Shown in pieces: positions 50,700 through 63,494 of a DNA stretch of 64,000 nt. The stretch covers positions 1 to 64,000 of the forward strand of contig WIXG01000177.1 of assembly GCA_009869945.1 (NCBI GenBank), in the 5' to 3' direction. The position numbers and the translations under genes are program-made. The stretch is from Mesaphorura yosii. Its lineage: Eukaryota; Arthropoda; Collembola; Poduromorpha; Tullbergiidae. The notes beneath the pieces were generated by a model that saw only the letters and a program-made list of their open reading frames with translations, did not search any database and was not told where the DNA came from. Position 1 is the first letter of the stretch. Each line of letters begins with the position of its first letter.

Positions 50700-53600
50700 G
50701 AAACGAATCTCGATCTTCGTCCCAATCGGAAAGTAGCAATCAGATTTTAGCAATTTAGCAATTTGCAGCTGAGATGCTTTAAGCGAGAGAGGCCGAGAGT
50801 GGAAGTTCTTATTTTATTGGGGAGATTCCTGAGGAGTACAACTGTATTACGATTACGGATTACACACTGACCTTTTCTAACTGTTTGTAATTGTAAGGGC
50901 ATGGCAGTAACAGTAACGCGTAATTTAAATGCAATTAACCGTAGCGTGTCTCTCTCTTTACTTTGTACAGTCGTTAGCTTGTAGATTGTAGCTTAGACTT
51001 GTCGTTTAGTATTGTCAGGTGCTCCAGGCCATTGCAGATTACGCTACGCACCGAGAGACGTTCGCGATATTCGATATTACTCTTCAGTGCAGAGGCAGAA
51101 ACAGAAATTCATTTCCTGGTTGTGTATGTTAAATTGTAATTATATTCTAGCGCCTAGTTTACTCTTCTGTGCGCCAGTTGTATGTCGGTCGCGCAGCCAA
51201 AAGACATTGCAATGAGAAATTAAATGATGAAATTACCTTCCAGAGTCCTGACACACCTCTTATTTACTGCAACCTGAGTAAGGCAATCAATTCCAGCAGT
51301 TGTTGAGCTGCTGCGCTCTTGCAAATTGCAAATGACATTCTCGTTGTACATTCAGCCTCGCCGTTCTTCAGCCGTGCACTAACGAGATGTTCGCCGTCAT
51401 CGCTCGCGTTATGCGATGAGGCGTTCTAACCGCAAACAAAAGCAAAAGCTGGGCTCGTTCATTCGTGCTGGCTGGCATTCGCAAATGGCAATATTTTCTC
51501 ATTATGGCAGAGCAGGCAGGCAGACAATTTAATTTCGTATTGCAGTAGGCAGGCCGCAGGCAGTATCCAGCAATCCAGACTGCAAAATACAAAATTCCAG
51601 ACTGTCTTTCTTTCACCAGCAGACGGTTGTGTAATTGTGTTATGAAATATTCGCAGAATTCTGGTTCACTAGCGTCACTTCTCCGGTTTCATCAGCGGAA
51701 AACGGGAAACTGCTTCCTGCGTAGCGCGTGACAAAGACAAGACTCGAGCTGACACACTTCGCAACGCAGCTCGCGAAAGTCAAGGTTGCCGCTCCCGTTT
51801 CCCGTTTCTGCGTCCGGCCAGGCGATAAAGTGTTCCCAGCTCCTGAGATTCGCTTTCACTTGTACGCTGACTACAAGGCTCCTCTTCTCGGGAATTGTGT
51901 CGTGTCGTGCTGCTGCGCTGTACTGTGCTCTTGGCCTAGAATAAATTCCAGGGCAATATTCTATTAGTGACAATTCACATTGCAATTGCTCGTGTACAGT
52001 GTTTGTTATCCATGTGAGCGTCAGTCGGCATCCCGGTGGAATAATTTGAAAGTCAATGCGAATGGAAACACGTCGGAAAGACAGCCTCCGCCTCAGCCTC
52101 CTCACATATCCAGCTGTACGCCGTGAAAAAACAAACAGGCTCATCTTTACTTCTTCATTATTCATTTGCAGAGGAGCCAGGTAAAGCAACTCGGATACTC
52201 ATTTCGTATTCTAAAATCATCCGATTCCATTCGAACACGAAACACGAAGCACATATCGCATCTTCTTCTTTTTCGGTATTTCATTTTCGTTTTGCTCGAA
52301 ACTCTCACGTTTCACTCCGCATTCACTTTTATTCAAATTTTACTGTCCTTTTAATGCTCACGATAATGAACATCAATTTCTACTTTATTGAGAGAAAAGG
52401 GAAATACTTCAACGTCGAAATCAATTTTGCACGGTCCATCCAGCAATTCAGCAATTCCGGCTTATTAGGCCGCATCAGAAACGTAATACGGCGAAGAATT
52501 CAAATGAATGGTTCATTTAAAGTCAGCTTACCAGCGGCTAAAGCGACATAATCTCCTACCAGTCATCAACAATCAACGTGCGTGGTCGTACGAATATTCG
52601 CACTAAACGGCAAACGCGTGAGCGTGAGCTTGATTAAATGGCTGTGCGGGCAGGCACGGAGAAAAAACCACAAACGCAGAATTTCCTCTTCTGCCTCGGT
52701 CAGATAACTGCCGATTGCGGCTGCCGATGAGTCGCTGCAATGCAAAACGCAAAACACCAAATGCAGGGCAACGGGCAGTTTTGTAGTTAAAGGTTTTGGC
52801 ATTTGCTTTTAACTTTCTGCTGGCTTCTGCGGCGTAGCTCTTACAAAAGACAAAAGCGTAAAATCAATACCGAGCTTAGAAATGAATTCCAGGCAGAGCA
52901 GAACGGCTTTTGCTTATTGACTGGGCAGGCAGACGGGCAAACGGCTGTTGGGTTAATCCGAAATGATTCCCTGAGGAGAAGACACCATGCGAAAAACAAT
53001 GACGAGTTGGCATTCGTAATTACGTCAGTCAGTCAGGCAGGCAGCAAGCAAAGCGCGGCACGGCACGGCACGTTTTATTGTTCTCCGGTGACTCCGCTTT
53101 GAATGCTCTTAAAATGCGAGACAATGCCTGCCTTGCATTGTCTGTTTGTCGCTGCAAATACAAAATATTACGGGTCATTTCAGTGAAACTGCAATTATCC
53201 GACGCGTAATAATGCTTCTTACGATGCAAATGCGAAATGAAGGTGAATGTTACGAGAAGAAGCAAGAAAACAGCAGGTAGGGAGGCAGTGGGAAAATATT
53301 TGCAATGCCAGACTTCGTGCGCGTGCCAAAAGCGAAAGAAACTGCTTCATGTTTGCCATTTGCCTTGTTGGGATTGGCACACTGCGAATTGCGAATCCTG
53401 TGCAGGCAGGCATGGTACGGGTGACGGGCGCAGGCAAGACGAGGCAAGGCAAGGCAGGGCACAGTCGAAATGAAAGCCAGGCAGGCTGGCTGTGATGTCA
53501 GAAGAGAAGGAAAGTGGAAGTGGCCATGGCGCTTGGGTATAGCGAAAGTAAAACGTTCCATTATGCAGCAACAGCACACTTTAGACACTTTGTATACGCA

Positions 53601-54160
53601 TATGGGATACGCGGCTATAATTTGTGGGGCTCATATTGATCCGAGAGAAAGTCTGCTAGCTCTGCCCGACTCCCGAAAGTTGCCCACCTCGCCTTTCTCC
53701 ACACACGGGACGACGCAGCCGTTTAGCACAGCTCGCCTTTCGCCTTACGCCTTACGCTTGCTAGGCACGGCCACGGCCAAGAGTCGAAAGCATTCGCAGT
53801 CGCAGGCACAGCGCAGCTCGCAAAAAGAGGATTATAAAAGTTTGATGATGGGCAGGATTCCGCTCCAGTATGGCAGTGAAAGCGAGTCGCATCCGACACT
53901 GGACTTTTATTCGAGAACATGCAGGACAGCACTCTCGACTCGCCCAACTTTCTCCGTTCTCGTTCTTCGTGTCGAGCGAGAGCATTAAAAAGTTAATCGC
54001 GTAAACGTAACGTGTACGTTTACGGCAGCGTTTCGGTCAGTACAGGCAGCGTATTTGTAATTGTGTCGTGCGTGTGTTTGTGTTTTCTGATTGAGCATGA
54101 TAAGAACGAGGAAAAAGAGGCTGGTTATTCATCCGCCTTGATTTGCTAATTTGCTTTCAG
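50700..54160. other. Spacer between CEPT1 and MADD
   Basis: About 3.5 kb without a recognised gene. It is rich in short GGCA/CAGG runs (for example a GGCAC run near 53055-53072). Frames around 52.1-52.6 and 53.4-54.0 kb have no family motifs. An acceptor-like TTTGCTTTCAG ends at 54160, so the region probably contains the MADD promoter and a non-coding first exon. Confidence 0.5.
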
Positions 54161-54291
54161 TCCACACTTCCTCGTGACAGTGACGGTCGCTTGACTCGTC
54201 GTCGCCGAGTGCGAGTGCTCGTTGACATGTGAGTCGTTCCGAAGGAAGCGATGAGTTGTGTGTCCGGTCGTTGGCAAAGAGGCCTGCCTCA

Positions 54292-57200
54292 ATGAGTGAG
54301 AAGTGGCTATGTCCCAGACTGGCAGACTACTTGGTGATTGTCGGATCCAGAAGTCCACATCATCAAGCAAGCATCCAGCCTCCAGAACTCCTCCGCCGCT
54401 ACCCCATCGAGGATCACAAGGTGAGACTGAACACTGAGCAGACGATTGACCACTTTGGAGTTCCGGGCGAGCGCCCTGCGCGGCCCGTTAGCTTTCGACG
54501 GCTTTGAACATGCCTCGGTTTTGTTGGCTCAGGATTTCCCACTGCCTTTGGACGTCGTCTACTTTTGCCAGCCTGAAGGATGCGTTTCGGCGGGTCCGAA
54601 GCGACCCGCTCTTCGGGACTCCGTCTCCTTCGTCTTTATGCTGACGGACAAAGACTCGGGTGAGCACGCACACATGTCAAAGATCCTGACTGCACTCGTA
54701 ATTTGGCGTTTGGCTTATTAAAGCATGCGAGGCATGGCTTGATTGCCGTCCAATTTTGTATTTTGCAGGTAAGACTCGGTATGGCGTGTGTCTCAACTTT
54801 TACCGGAGCACGGAGAAGCCCTCGCCGCCCAGCAGCCGTAGGAGAAAGGGTTCGAATGGAGACCCCACCATGCGGAGAGACTCATGGAGAAAGTCCCTGG
54901 AGAAAAGCTCAGACTCTGCGTTTTCCAGGCAAGTCTCTCACTTCCACCACGAAATTACGAAATGCCAAATGCCCTGCTTTCCCTGCCTAAAACAATTCTG
55001 CTTCTGCTCTGTTGCGCATTACGAGACAAAACTTGAAACTCATCAAAATGACGTCCGGTAGCACTTTCGTCATGAGTCGAGTCGTGGCACGACACACATA
55101 TCGCATGTCTCAAAACATAGGCACGCAATGAAGTCGCAAAGTATCTCTTTCGAGTCCATAAAAGGTAGTGTTCAGTGTTCATCGCCATCCTCGCCCCGCA
55201 GCATCCTTCGAAATTTAATTTAGCGAATTTTACGATTTACGAGTTTTATGCGCAGTTCGCAAAAGTCCAGTTTATATTGCTCGTATGCTTGATGCAGACT
55301 GCATAGTCTCAATGCAATGCTTGCAAGGTCAGGCGGCCTTCCAAGCACGAAGCAATGCAAAGTTCCATGGCTCCATCAATAATGCGAAAGCGAATGGGCA
55401 ATAATAAACACGGGAGGGGATTAGGACGCCAATCTACGTCGTCCTCGCCCAAATTGGGTTACGATGATTTATGCTGAGCCTTCGCTACCACGCTCGCGCT
55501 CTCGCCGCTCCTCTACCGTCCCACTTTCGAAAAGAGAGAACGGCCTACTTTTGATTGTAATGTATTTATGAAGGGTTAATGATGACAGTGACCATCGGAG
55601 TGGTGTGGCGCCCAGCGACTCCGACCGGGACTGCCCCAGCCGACGCGACTCAGCCGAGGCGGGTCCCTCAGGAGCCGTTTTCCACAGCACAAACCCTTTC
55701 GCGGCCGGCGCGGGCGCGACGCTCGGGTCCCGCCTCGGCGTCACCGGGAACGAGTCCGAGAGCGGTGGCTCCCACTCGCCCTCCCCGAGGACGGCGCGAA
55801 GGAGACAGGTAAGTCATCCTTGCATTTTCCTTGTTCTGTCTTCAATGGCACGGTGCCAGGATACGAAAATGTTTATGCCAATTTTTATTTCTCTGCAGCG
55901 GAGTCGTAATCACAGCCTGACATCGCTGTGCATTCTCTCGCATCATCCTTTCTTCTCGTCTTTTCGTGAGTGCCTCAGCCTTCTCAAGAAAATGATCGAC
56001 GCGTGCCACGACAACACATCGCCAAAGAAAGTGGGAGCTTCGAAACTGAATCCCAGGTAAGCCGCTCGCAATCACAACTCGCTTCAGTCGACTCCGACCG
56101 AGACGCCTAATTGGCTTTGATTTTAATTGGATTTCCATTTCATCTCGCCTCGCGTTCTAGGGATAATATCTGGTCCGTGCTCACGGGAAAGAGTCTGGAC
56201 GCGGGGTCCTCTTTCGTGCTGCACGACGTTCGGGAGATTGAGACCTGGATTCTTCGTCTCCTCAGCGCACCCGTCTGCGTGCCCGGCAGCACGCGAGTCG
56301 AGGTGAGGCGCAACATCAGAGAAAAGATCAAAGAACCGAGCCCATGCCCGTATTACATGCCGCTCTTTTGTGTTGTATCTTTCGAGCAGCTGGAAGTCTT
56401 GCCTCCAGATTTGCATCCTCCCCTCGTGTTCGCACTTCCAGACCGAACGCGATTCTCCCTCGTCGACTTTCCCCTGCACCTCCCGCTCGAGCTGCTCGGC
56501 GTGGACTCCTGCCTCCAAGTCATGGCGCTCATCCTACTCGAATGCAAAGTGAGTTAACTGAGTGCTTTAATTCGCAGTTTAACGGTTTTATAGGAACATT
56601 TGCCATTTTCTTTGATCCGGCCAGGTTGTGATTCAGTCGCGGGACTACAGCGCGTTGTCCATGTCGGTCATGGCGCTGGTGACGATGATTTACCCGCTGG
56701 AGTACATGTTTCCCGTCATTCCGCTCCTGCCAACGTGCATGAGCTGTGCGGAGCAGCTCCTCCTCGCCCCGACACCCTACATTATCGGAATTCCTGCCAG
56801 CTTCCTGCCTTACAAAAAACATTTCCGGTAATAGCACAGCTGCCTTGGTCGCAAATAAATTTCGCACCGTGCAAATCCTTGCTATCTTTGTTTTTGTGTC
56901 CAACAGACTTCCGGACGACGTGTGGCTCGTCGACTTGGACGCGAACCGCATTTGTGGACCGACCAACGCAGAAAGGTACTTGAAACTAGCGCCTTGACGC
57001 GGTTTACGACATTTTTTATCTAATATTTTCTCTTGTGTTGTGTTTCTGCAGGGACAGCTGCGATTTTGTGCCCGCGCTTCCGGAACCGGAAACATCCGTG
57101 CTGAGAAATCACCTGAAACAGGTACGCAGCAGTGAAAGTATTGGCATTGCCATTCTTACCCGTTGTCGGCTGTCGTTAATAAAGCCATTCATGATTCAAG

Positions 57201-60200
57201 AATAATTCAAAACACGCGCGCCGCACCGCACCGTGTGCGTTCCTTTTCTCCGCCTTTTCTGCCTTCACATTTACTACCCACTTCCTGCTCTTCCCTGTCC
57301 CTGCTCTTCCTTCTCTTCTGCTTTCTCCTGGTTTCTTTTTCTCTGCTCTTCGCCGCCGCCCGTTGTGCCCTGCCCTGCCATTGTGAGGATGATAAGATAA
57401 AGCAGGCTCCGTTGCGAATTGTGAAGGAGCTTTGCCAATTGCCGAGCCGAACAATTCGGTGTTGACTAACAACTGATTGAGTGTGTTTCTGTCCTTCTCT
57501 GGTCTTTTGTTTCCGCGTGCGTGAGCAGGCCATGGGTCACATGGACCTGCAGGTCAGTTTCTGTGAGCCCTTCTCTCTATGTCTTTTCTCCCTCTCGCTG
57601 TCAGTGCGTAGGCTAAGCGAGCCGTGGGCGGCCTTCTCCAAGTCGTCGATGGCTGTAGTAGGCTGGTATTCGCTCTTATTCGTATTCGTAGTGGTTGAAA
57701 CCGTTGATGTCGTAATCCTGTCGATTGCCATCGTAATTACTTTCTTTTATCGCTTGAGCTTTACTCGTCGTCGTCGTATTCCGTATTTCGTATTTGCCTT
57801 TGGAGTACTCCAGAAATTGCTTCCCGTAAATCAGTAAATTTTATTCATGCCCTCACCTTTTGCGGTGCTCTGCTTCCAGGCGTTGGCGAGCATGTCGACC
57901 GCGCCGTTTCCTGAGCTGGCGCACCCAGAAATGCAAGTCGAGTCGGGCCACCATCACCACCACGCCTCGCCGATATCTGCGTCCTCAGCCTCCGCTTCGC
58001 CTTCGCACCACGCACCGCTCCATCCGCTGCCTACCGTCAGAGAGTCCTTCAGCGCGGGCTCAGCGGCCGCCCAGGCACAGCAGGGCGCCGCCCGCGAAGC
58101 CAGCAGCGGTGGGGCAGGCGTTCAGCAGCCGCAGGCATCTCCGGCCCGACACCACGCGACCTCGTTCAACCCCTTCATCTACGGCAACGACGTGGACACC
58201 GTCGACGTTGCCACCCGCATCGCAATGGTAAATATTGGGTTACATTTTCTCGATCATGAAAATAATTCTTTTTTTCATAAAAGCAATTTTATAACACATT
58301 CTTTCCGCGCATGAGAAATAGTCTTTTTACATAAGGATGCTCTTGCATATGAATATTTTTAATTTCATATTCATAAGATGCATGAAATAATTCATTAAAA
58401 ACATGAAAATTTTTCTTAAGTAATTATGAGTTGTCAATTAGAAGTGCTTAAGGAATAAAGTGCTCCTGAACCCATGGCTCAAGAATTGTTACAAAATCGA
58501 GTTGAATTCTCCCGGGCTCTCGGAAGCGGGCGAGAATGAGAAGAGGTCAAACACTTCGTCTTATATTTAGAGACCAGAGGCTTGATTCAAATCAGGAATA
58601 GGGCGAGGGTCATACTTTATGCATGTTAGTGATCGGTAGAGAAACCACACTTGGTTACTGAAGAATCCTCGGACAATCAGATTTCATTCAATTTTTGAAT
58701 ATTCTCGTGAAGATTTGATATATGTTTTAAAAAATTGATTTCACGCAAAGGCATAATTATTTCCTATGTCCAGACTGAATAATCTCAGCGAAAAAGAATT
58801 ATTTCTGTGAAAACGTTTTTCATGCAAAAAGATATTATTTTCAAGATCGAAAAATTGAAACTTGTAAATATTTGGCTGCCCAAAGCGAAGCGAAAGCTGG
58901 TGCCTTTTCGGCTTTTTTGATCCGGGATTTCTTTTGCCTTGCCCGTCCAGGTGAGATTCTTCAACTCGTCCAACCTCCTCGCGAACTTCGGCGAGCACAC
59001 GCGAACTCTTCGCCTGTACCCTCGGCCCGTCGTCGCTTTCCAAATCTCGAGCTTTCTCCGGTCGAGGCCGCATCCTCCGTCGCCGTTCCTCGCGCGATTC
59101 GCTCGCACTCAGGCAAGTCGATTTCAATTTCCTGGATGCATGGCCCATCCGCATTTGAAGCCAAGCACTCCAGAAGCACGCTTTACTTTGTATGTGTTTT
59201 TGTATTTGCTTGCCGTGATTCAATTTACTTTTCAAGTCTTCTCCAAGAGGACGAGTGGGTAATGGGTAAATTGGAAATTGATCTTGCAGGCTGTCGAGTA
59301 CCTGGCCGAGTGGAGTCTCGCTCCGACGAACCTCGCTTTCCTCCGTGTTCAGACGGGCGTGTTTGATCCGACCATCATCGGCGACAAGGCGCGGTGGTTC
59401 GCGCACACGCTCCAGCCGATTCAGTTCAACATCAACAGCGACATTGCCGGCCTGTGTTCAGCGCTCAGGGCCGTTCACCAGCTCTCTGCGCCAGCAACAG
59501 GTAAAGGAATCGACTACAAAGTAGGCTCTGGCTCGCATTCACAAGGCACGTATTTCGGTATTTGGCTTAGACGAAAGCGGCTCCGACTCTGACGGCAGCG
59601 GAAGTGCAGAGAGCACGTCAAGCTACTCGTCCCTCTCTGACTTTGTGTCCGAGCTCGCCTCCTCTGACCTCTCGCCGAGCGCCACCGTCAACCTGGCGCA
59701 GAGACGCCGGTCGTCACACCACCACCACTCGCACCACGAGCGCGATATGGAGGCGGAGCGCGAGGAGTCGCCGCCGCCGCAGCACCAGACGACGGAGGAC
59801 AGAAACGTCACCTCGCTCTGCTCGAGCCTCGACCTGTCGAGCGTCTACCGCCCGCCCTCGTCGCTGCAGCTCCCCGTCGACCCGACGACGACGACGCAGC
59901 CTGGGAGGAAAGGCTCCGGGGCCGACTCGGGCTCCGGCTCCGGCTCGGAGTCGGAGTCCTCCGCGAGCTCCGCAGACGAGGCGCCTGAGGGCTCCAGCCG
60001 GCGCTCCTCCGCCGAGAGGGCCAGGCGGAGGGAGTCTGATGACCGGAGCGAGCGTGAAGTGCCGAGCCCCGCAACGCCCGCGAAGGGCAGACAGTCGAGT
60101 TTCGGGTCGGGCTCACTCCTGGGCCACATCGCCTCGCAGGCGAAGGAGCTGGTCAAAGAAACGAAGCGACAGAGCAGTCAGGAGAGAATTCTCTCCCAAG

Positions 60201-63200
60201 TCGACAAGGTGATTCATCTTCTCGGTTTAATTTTATGTGACAGACGGCCGTTCCGCAACGAGGCTTCTGGGATTTAATTATACGAGCCAATTTAATTTGC
60301 AGCTGAAATCAAAAACAAGAGAGCGTCTTTCAGAAGTCAAGCGGCAGGGCTCCTCCTCCGAAGACTCCAATTTCCTGGCTCCACTCGAACACGTACGTCC
60401 CACTCACAGAGTTAAACCGCCTTATTCTTGATGATCTAAATTAGATCGATGAAGAGGCCTTTTACAAGAATTGAACTCTTACGAGTCCTCTCGTTTTCCG
60501 TTTCAGCTCACCAGCAAGGCAAAGTTGGCGGCAGAGGAGGCCGGCAAAAGCATGCAAGCTGGGCTCAGCCGTTCCGGATTGGATGATCTTACCCATGCCG
60601 GCAAAAATACGTGGGACGACATCACAAAATCGGCCAAGAAGGGATTCCTCAAGGTAATCAATTAATCTAGTACTCTTCGGTCAGCATGGTCTTAAAACTC
60701 AATAAATTAAATTCGAACACGTTGAATAATCACTTTTGTAGTCGTTGGGTGAGTCGGCTGAGCTCAGCGGGAGCGAGTCGAATCGCGAGTCGCTGGAGCG
60801 GAAGGACTCGACCGCGTCCACGTCTTCGAGGGCGCTGATTGTGCAACAGCGAGGCAGCACGGACATGGGCAAGGCGATGGGGCGCGACTTCTTCTCCAAC
60901 ATGAGTTCCGAGCTCAACGGCCTCGCCTCCCAAACGTCGTCCATGTTCTCGGAGCTGTTTGGCAACCGGAGCAGCGTGTCTGCAGGAGCGAGCCCCATCC
61001 GGCCCGCCAGCCCAGCGGCAGCGCTCGTGAGCAGCACTGGCAGCCTCCCGACCTCCGCACGCTCGGCCGGGAAGGAGTCCGGCGGCTCACAGCCCTTCGG
61101 TCCATTTCCAACTGGGCGGAAGGGGCTCGTGGAGCGGTCGAACCTCATTCGCCACACGACCTCGCACCTCCACCCACAGAAGGGCAAGGAGCACCTCAAA
61201 ATGATTCAGAAACTGTCGGGCACGCAGGCGATGAACAACGCCAGCATCGAGAATCAAGTCTTCGTGACGGAGGTTGCGAATCAGGTGCTCGCAGGCGAGG
61301 GCGTCGGCTGGCTCCGAGTGGGGCGTCTGAAGAAGCTGATGGAGGACGAGTGCTATCGCGTCATGCTCGTGGCCAAGATCAACAAGACGCTAGGAAGACG
61401 TGTCGGCCCAGACGACCACATCGACGACGTGGTGAGTTGACGGAAGGCTCTGGCTGGCCATGCTGTGACTGAAAAGTCACGTCAAGGGCTTCAGACTTCA
61501 ATTTGCGTTTAAATTTTCAGTGTGTCACGAAACTCGTGTGGAAGGGAATGCTGAAACTGCTACAGCTGCTGACGACCGGACTGGAGCACAGCTTCGCAAA
61601 TCGCGGGCTTGGAGGCATGGCGTCAGCCTTCCAGGTAGCGACAATCAACAATTACTTGGATTTTCTCATCGACCCTTTTTTCAGAGGTATTTTATTCAAT
61701 AATTCCCATATTTTCAGGTGATGGAGATTGCTCATACGCACTACTGGACGAAGGACGTGGTCGACATTGCTGCGGAACAGAGCGGCCACTACGCACAATT
61801 TCTGGACCCGCACATGCTCAGCCCCGGCGTCTCGATGGCGGGCTCGCCCATTTCCTCAGCTCAGCAGTCGCCCGAGCCGTCACGACGACAATCAACTGAA
61901 CACGGTTCGATTTTTAACACACTTTTTACATTTACACATTGAACCATTTCAATACTCGGACGCTCTGAAATCTAGAAGTTGTACCGCCCGAGCCGGCTCC
62001 TCCTCCTCAACCGCCAAACACGACGGACATCTTTCGGGAGTTGATACAAAGCAAAAAGCAGTCTCTTCTCGCACGCCTCTCCTCCTCGGAAAGCCACGTG
62101 AGACTTTTCTTGCATTTCGTCATGCATTCTTTCCAGAATTGTCGAGCATAGATATTCACAGGTAATGTAATTTCCTCCAGCAGTTCGAAGGCCCGGAGGA
62201 GTCGTCAACCTCCAACGTGATCCTGAATCCCGGTCTCGGATTGGGAGGCCTCCAGCTCCCGAGCTCAGGCAACAAACCAAAACTAACCAGTCGTCTTTCG
62301 CAAATGTCGCTTAGATCGACAGTCTCCGACACGGAGCTCGAGCAGGTGAGTCAGTTAAGGAGGTCACTGCTAATTATCGTTCTTATATTAATTATCGCTC
62401 CGTTGTGGCCTGATGCAGGGCTCCGGTCGGGGCAAGAGAAGCCCAAGCGTCTGGTCAAGCAAGTCCGCTTTGGCGGCGGGGCTCCGATATCACGCGGGTT
62501 CGCTGATTCCCACGGGCAGTTCACCGACGAGCCCCGAGAACGGTCGGATGTACCTGTTTGAGGGGATGCTGAAGGAAAGGTCGCACTTGTGGGACCAAAT
62601 GCAGTTCTGGGAGGACGCCTTCTTGGACGCGGTGGCGCAGGAGCGGGAGTTGGTGGGGATGGACCAGGGCCCGCGGGAAATGATGGACAGGTATCAGTCT
62701 CTCAGCGACTCGGAGAAGAAGCGGCTCGAGCACGAGGAGGACCGCCTTCTCGCCACGCAGCTCTACAACCTCGTCTCCTTCATGCTCATGATGGACGTCA
62801 ACCGGACGGAACTCCGCCAGAAGGTGCGGAGGCTCCTCGGCAAAAGCCACATGGGCCTCGTCTACAGCCAAGAAATCAACCAGCTCCTCGAGCAAGTCGG
62901 CCACCTCGTAAGAGAACGCTATTTGCGTAATTCTGTCGTGCTGCAAACAATTAACTTTCGTGGTGTGAACATTTCAGAGGGGAAATTCCGTCGATCTGAA
63001 ACCAGTCGGCTCGCGGCTCGCTCATCGCCAGACGTTTGCGGTTCACGCTGGCTCTGAGCCAATCGGAGACTTGTTGTTCATGGAGGTCCGGGACGACGGC
63101 CTCGTGCTGAGGAACGTGGCGGGCGCCATTGTCGAAAGGTGAGAGCTGCTACTAAATAATTCTGGGCATGAGCTTTTGTTCCAATTGTTTTTGTGATTGC

Positions 63201-63494
63201 AGGTGGTGGTGGGAGCGTCTCGTCAACATGACGTTCAGTCCCAAGACACGTGTTTTGTGCCTGTGGCGGCGGAACGGGGGTCAGACGCAGCTGCACAAGT
63301 ACCATTCACGGAAGTGTCGTCAGCTGTACCAAGCAATAAAGGAGGCGATGGAGCGGGCTGCGGCGCGGGGCTGCACGCCGCCGGTGGGGACGGACCTGGG
63401 CGGGGAGTTTCCGGTGGAGGACATGAAGACGGGGCAGGGCGGACTCCTGCAAGTGTGCATGGAGGGCGTCGGCCTCCTCTTCGCCAACAGCAAG
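54292..63494 (+). CDS. MADD: MAP kinase-activating death domain protein / Rab3 GEF (MADD), 3' truncated by window
   Basis: MADD is a DENN-domain exchange factor for Rab3/Rab27. Exons: 54292-54420, 54533-54659, 54769-54928, 55589-55808, 55899-56056, 56161-56302, 56390-56548, 56625-56827, 56907-56975, 57052-57121, (57529-57552 optional), 57880-58227, 58951-59112, 59290-59500, 59571-60208, 60303-60392, 60507-60653, 60742-61431, 61521-61634, 61718-61904, 61976-62097, 62181-62345, 62419-62907, 62978-63138, 63203-63494. This gives 1,751 residues without the micro-exon, all in phase. u[25 protein letters not shown]. c[79 protein letters not shown]. d[46 protein letters not shown] Ser/Glu-rich linker follows (residues 720-1200). 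The C-terminal module has [47 protein letters not shown] and VLCLWRRNG. The last exon or exons lie past the right edge. Confidence 0.97.
57529..57552 (+). other. Candidate 24-nt micro-exon of MADD
   Basis: Encodes AMGHMDLQ between exons ending LKQ and starting ALASMS. It has GAGCAG before it and GTCAGT after it, is a multiple of three, and starts at phase 0. The usual family sequence LKQALASMS is made by skipping it, so it would be an optional exon. Confidence 0.35.
58241..58859. mobile_element. Putative non-autonomous TIR element (MITE-like) in a MADD intron
   Basis: The left end 58241-58296 and the reverse complement of 58803-58859 align over about 55 bp with roughly three quarters identity. 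Shared words include TCGATC-TGAAAATAAT, CTTTTT-CAT and TTTTCA. The roughly 620-bp segment is AT-rich, unlike the GC-rich exons on each side, and has no coding capacity that I can recognise. An internal palindrome (GCATATGAATAT / ATATTCATAAGATGC) lies around 58347-58382. A target-site duplication could not be fixed. Confidence 0.5.
62171..62183 (+). other. NAGNAG tandem acceptor in MADD
   Basis: TTTCCTCCAGCAG gives two adjacent AG acceptors. The upstream one adds a single glutamine codon to the next exon, and both keep frame. Confidence 0.6.

Noticed and set aside
59604-60212. A 202-residue Arg/Ser-rich plus-strand frame
   Set aside because: This is the wrong frame of the Ser/Glu-rich MADD exon 59571-60208, whose phase is fixed by both neighbouring exons.
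62521-62946. A 141-residue minus-strand open frame opposite MADD
   Set aside because: It is the antisense shadow of a strongly conserved MADD exon in GC-rich sequence.
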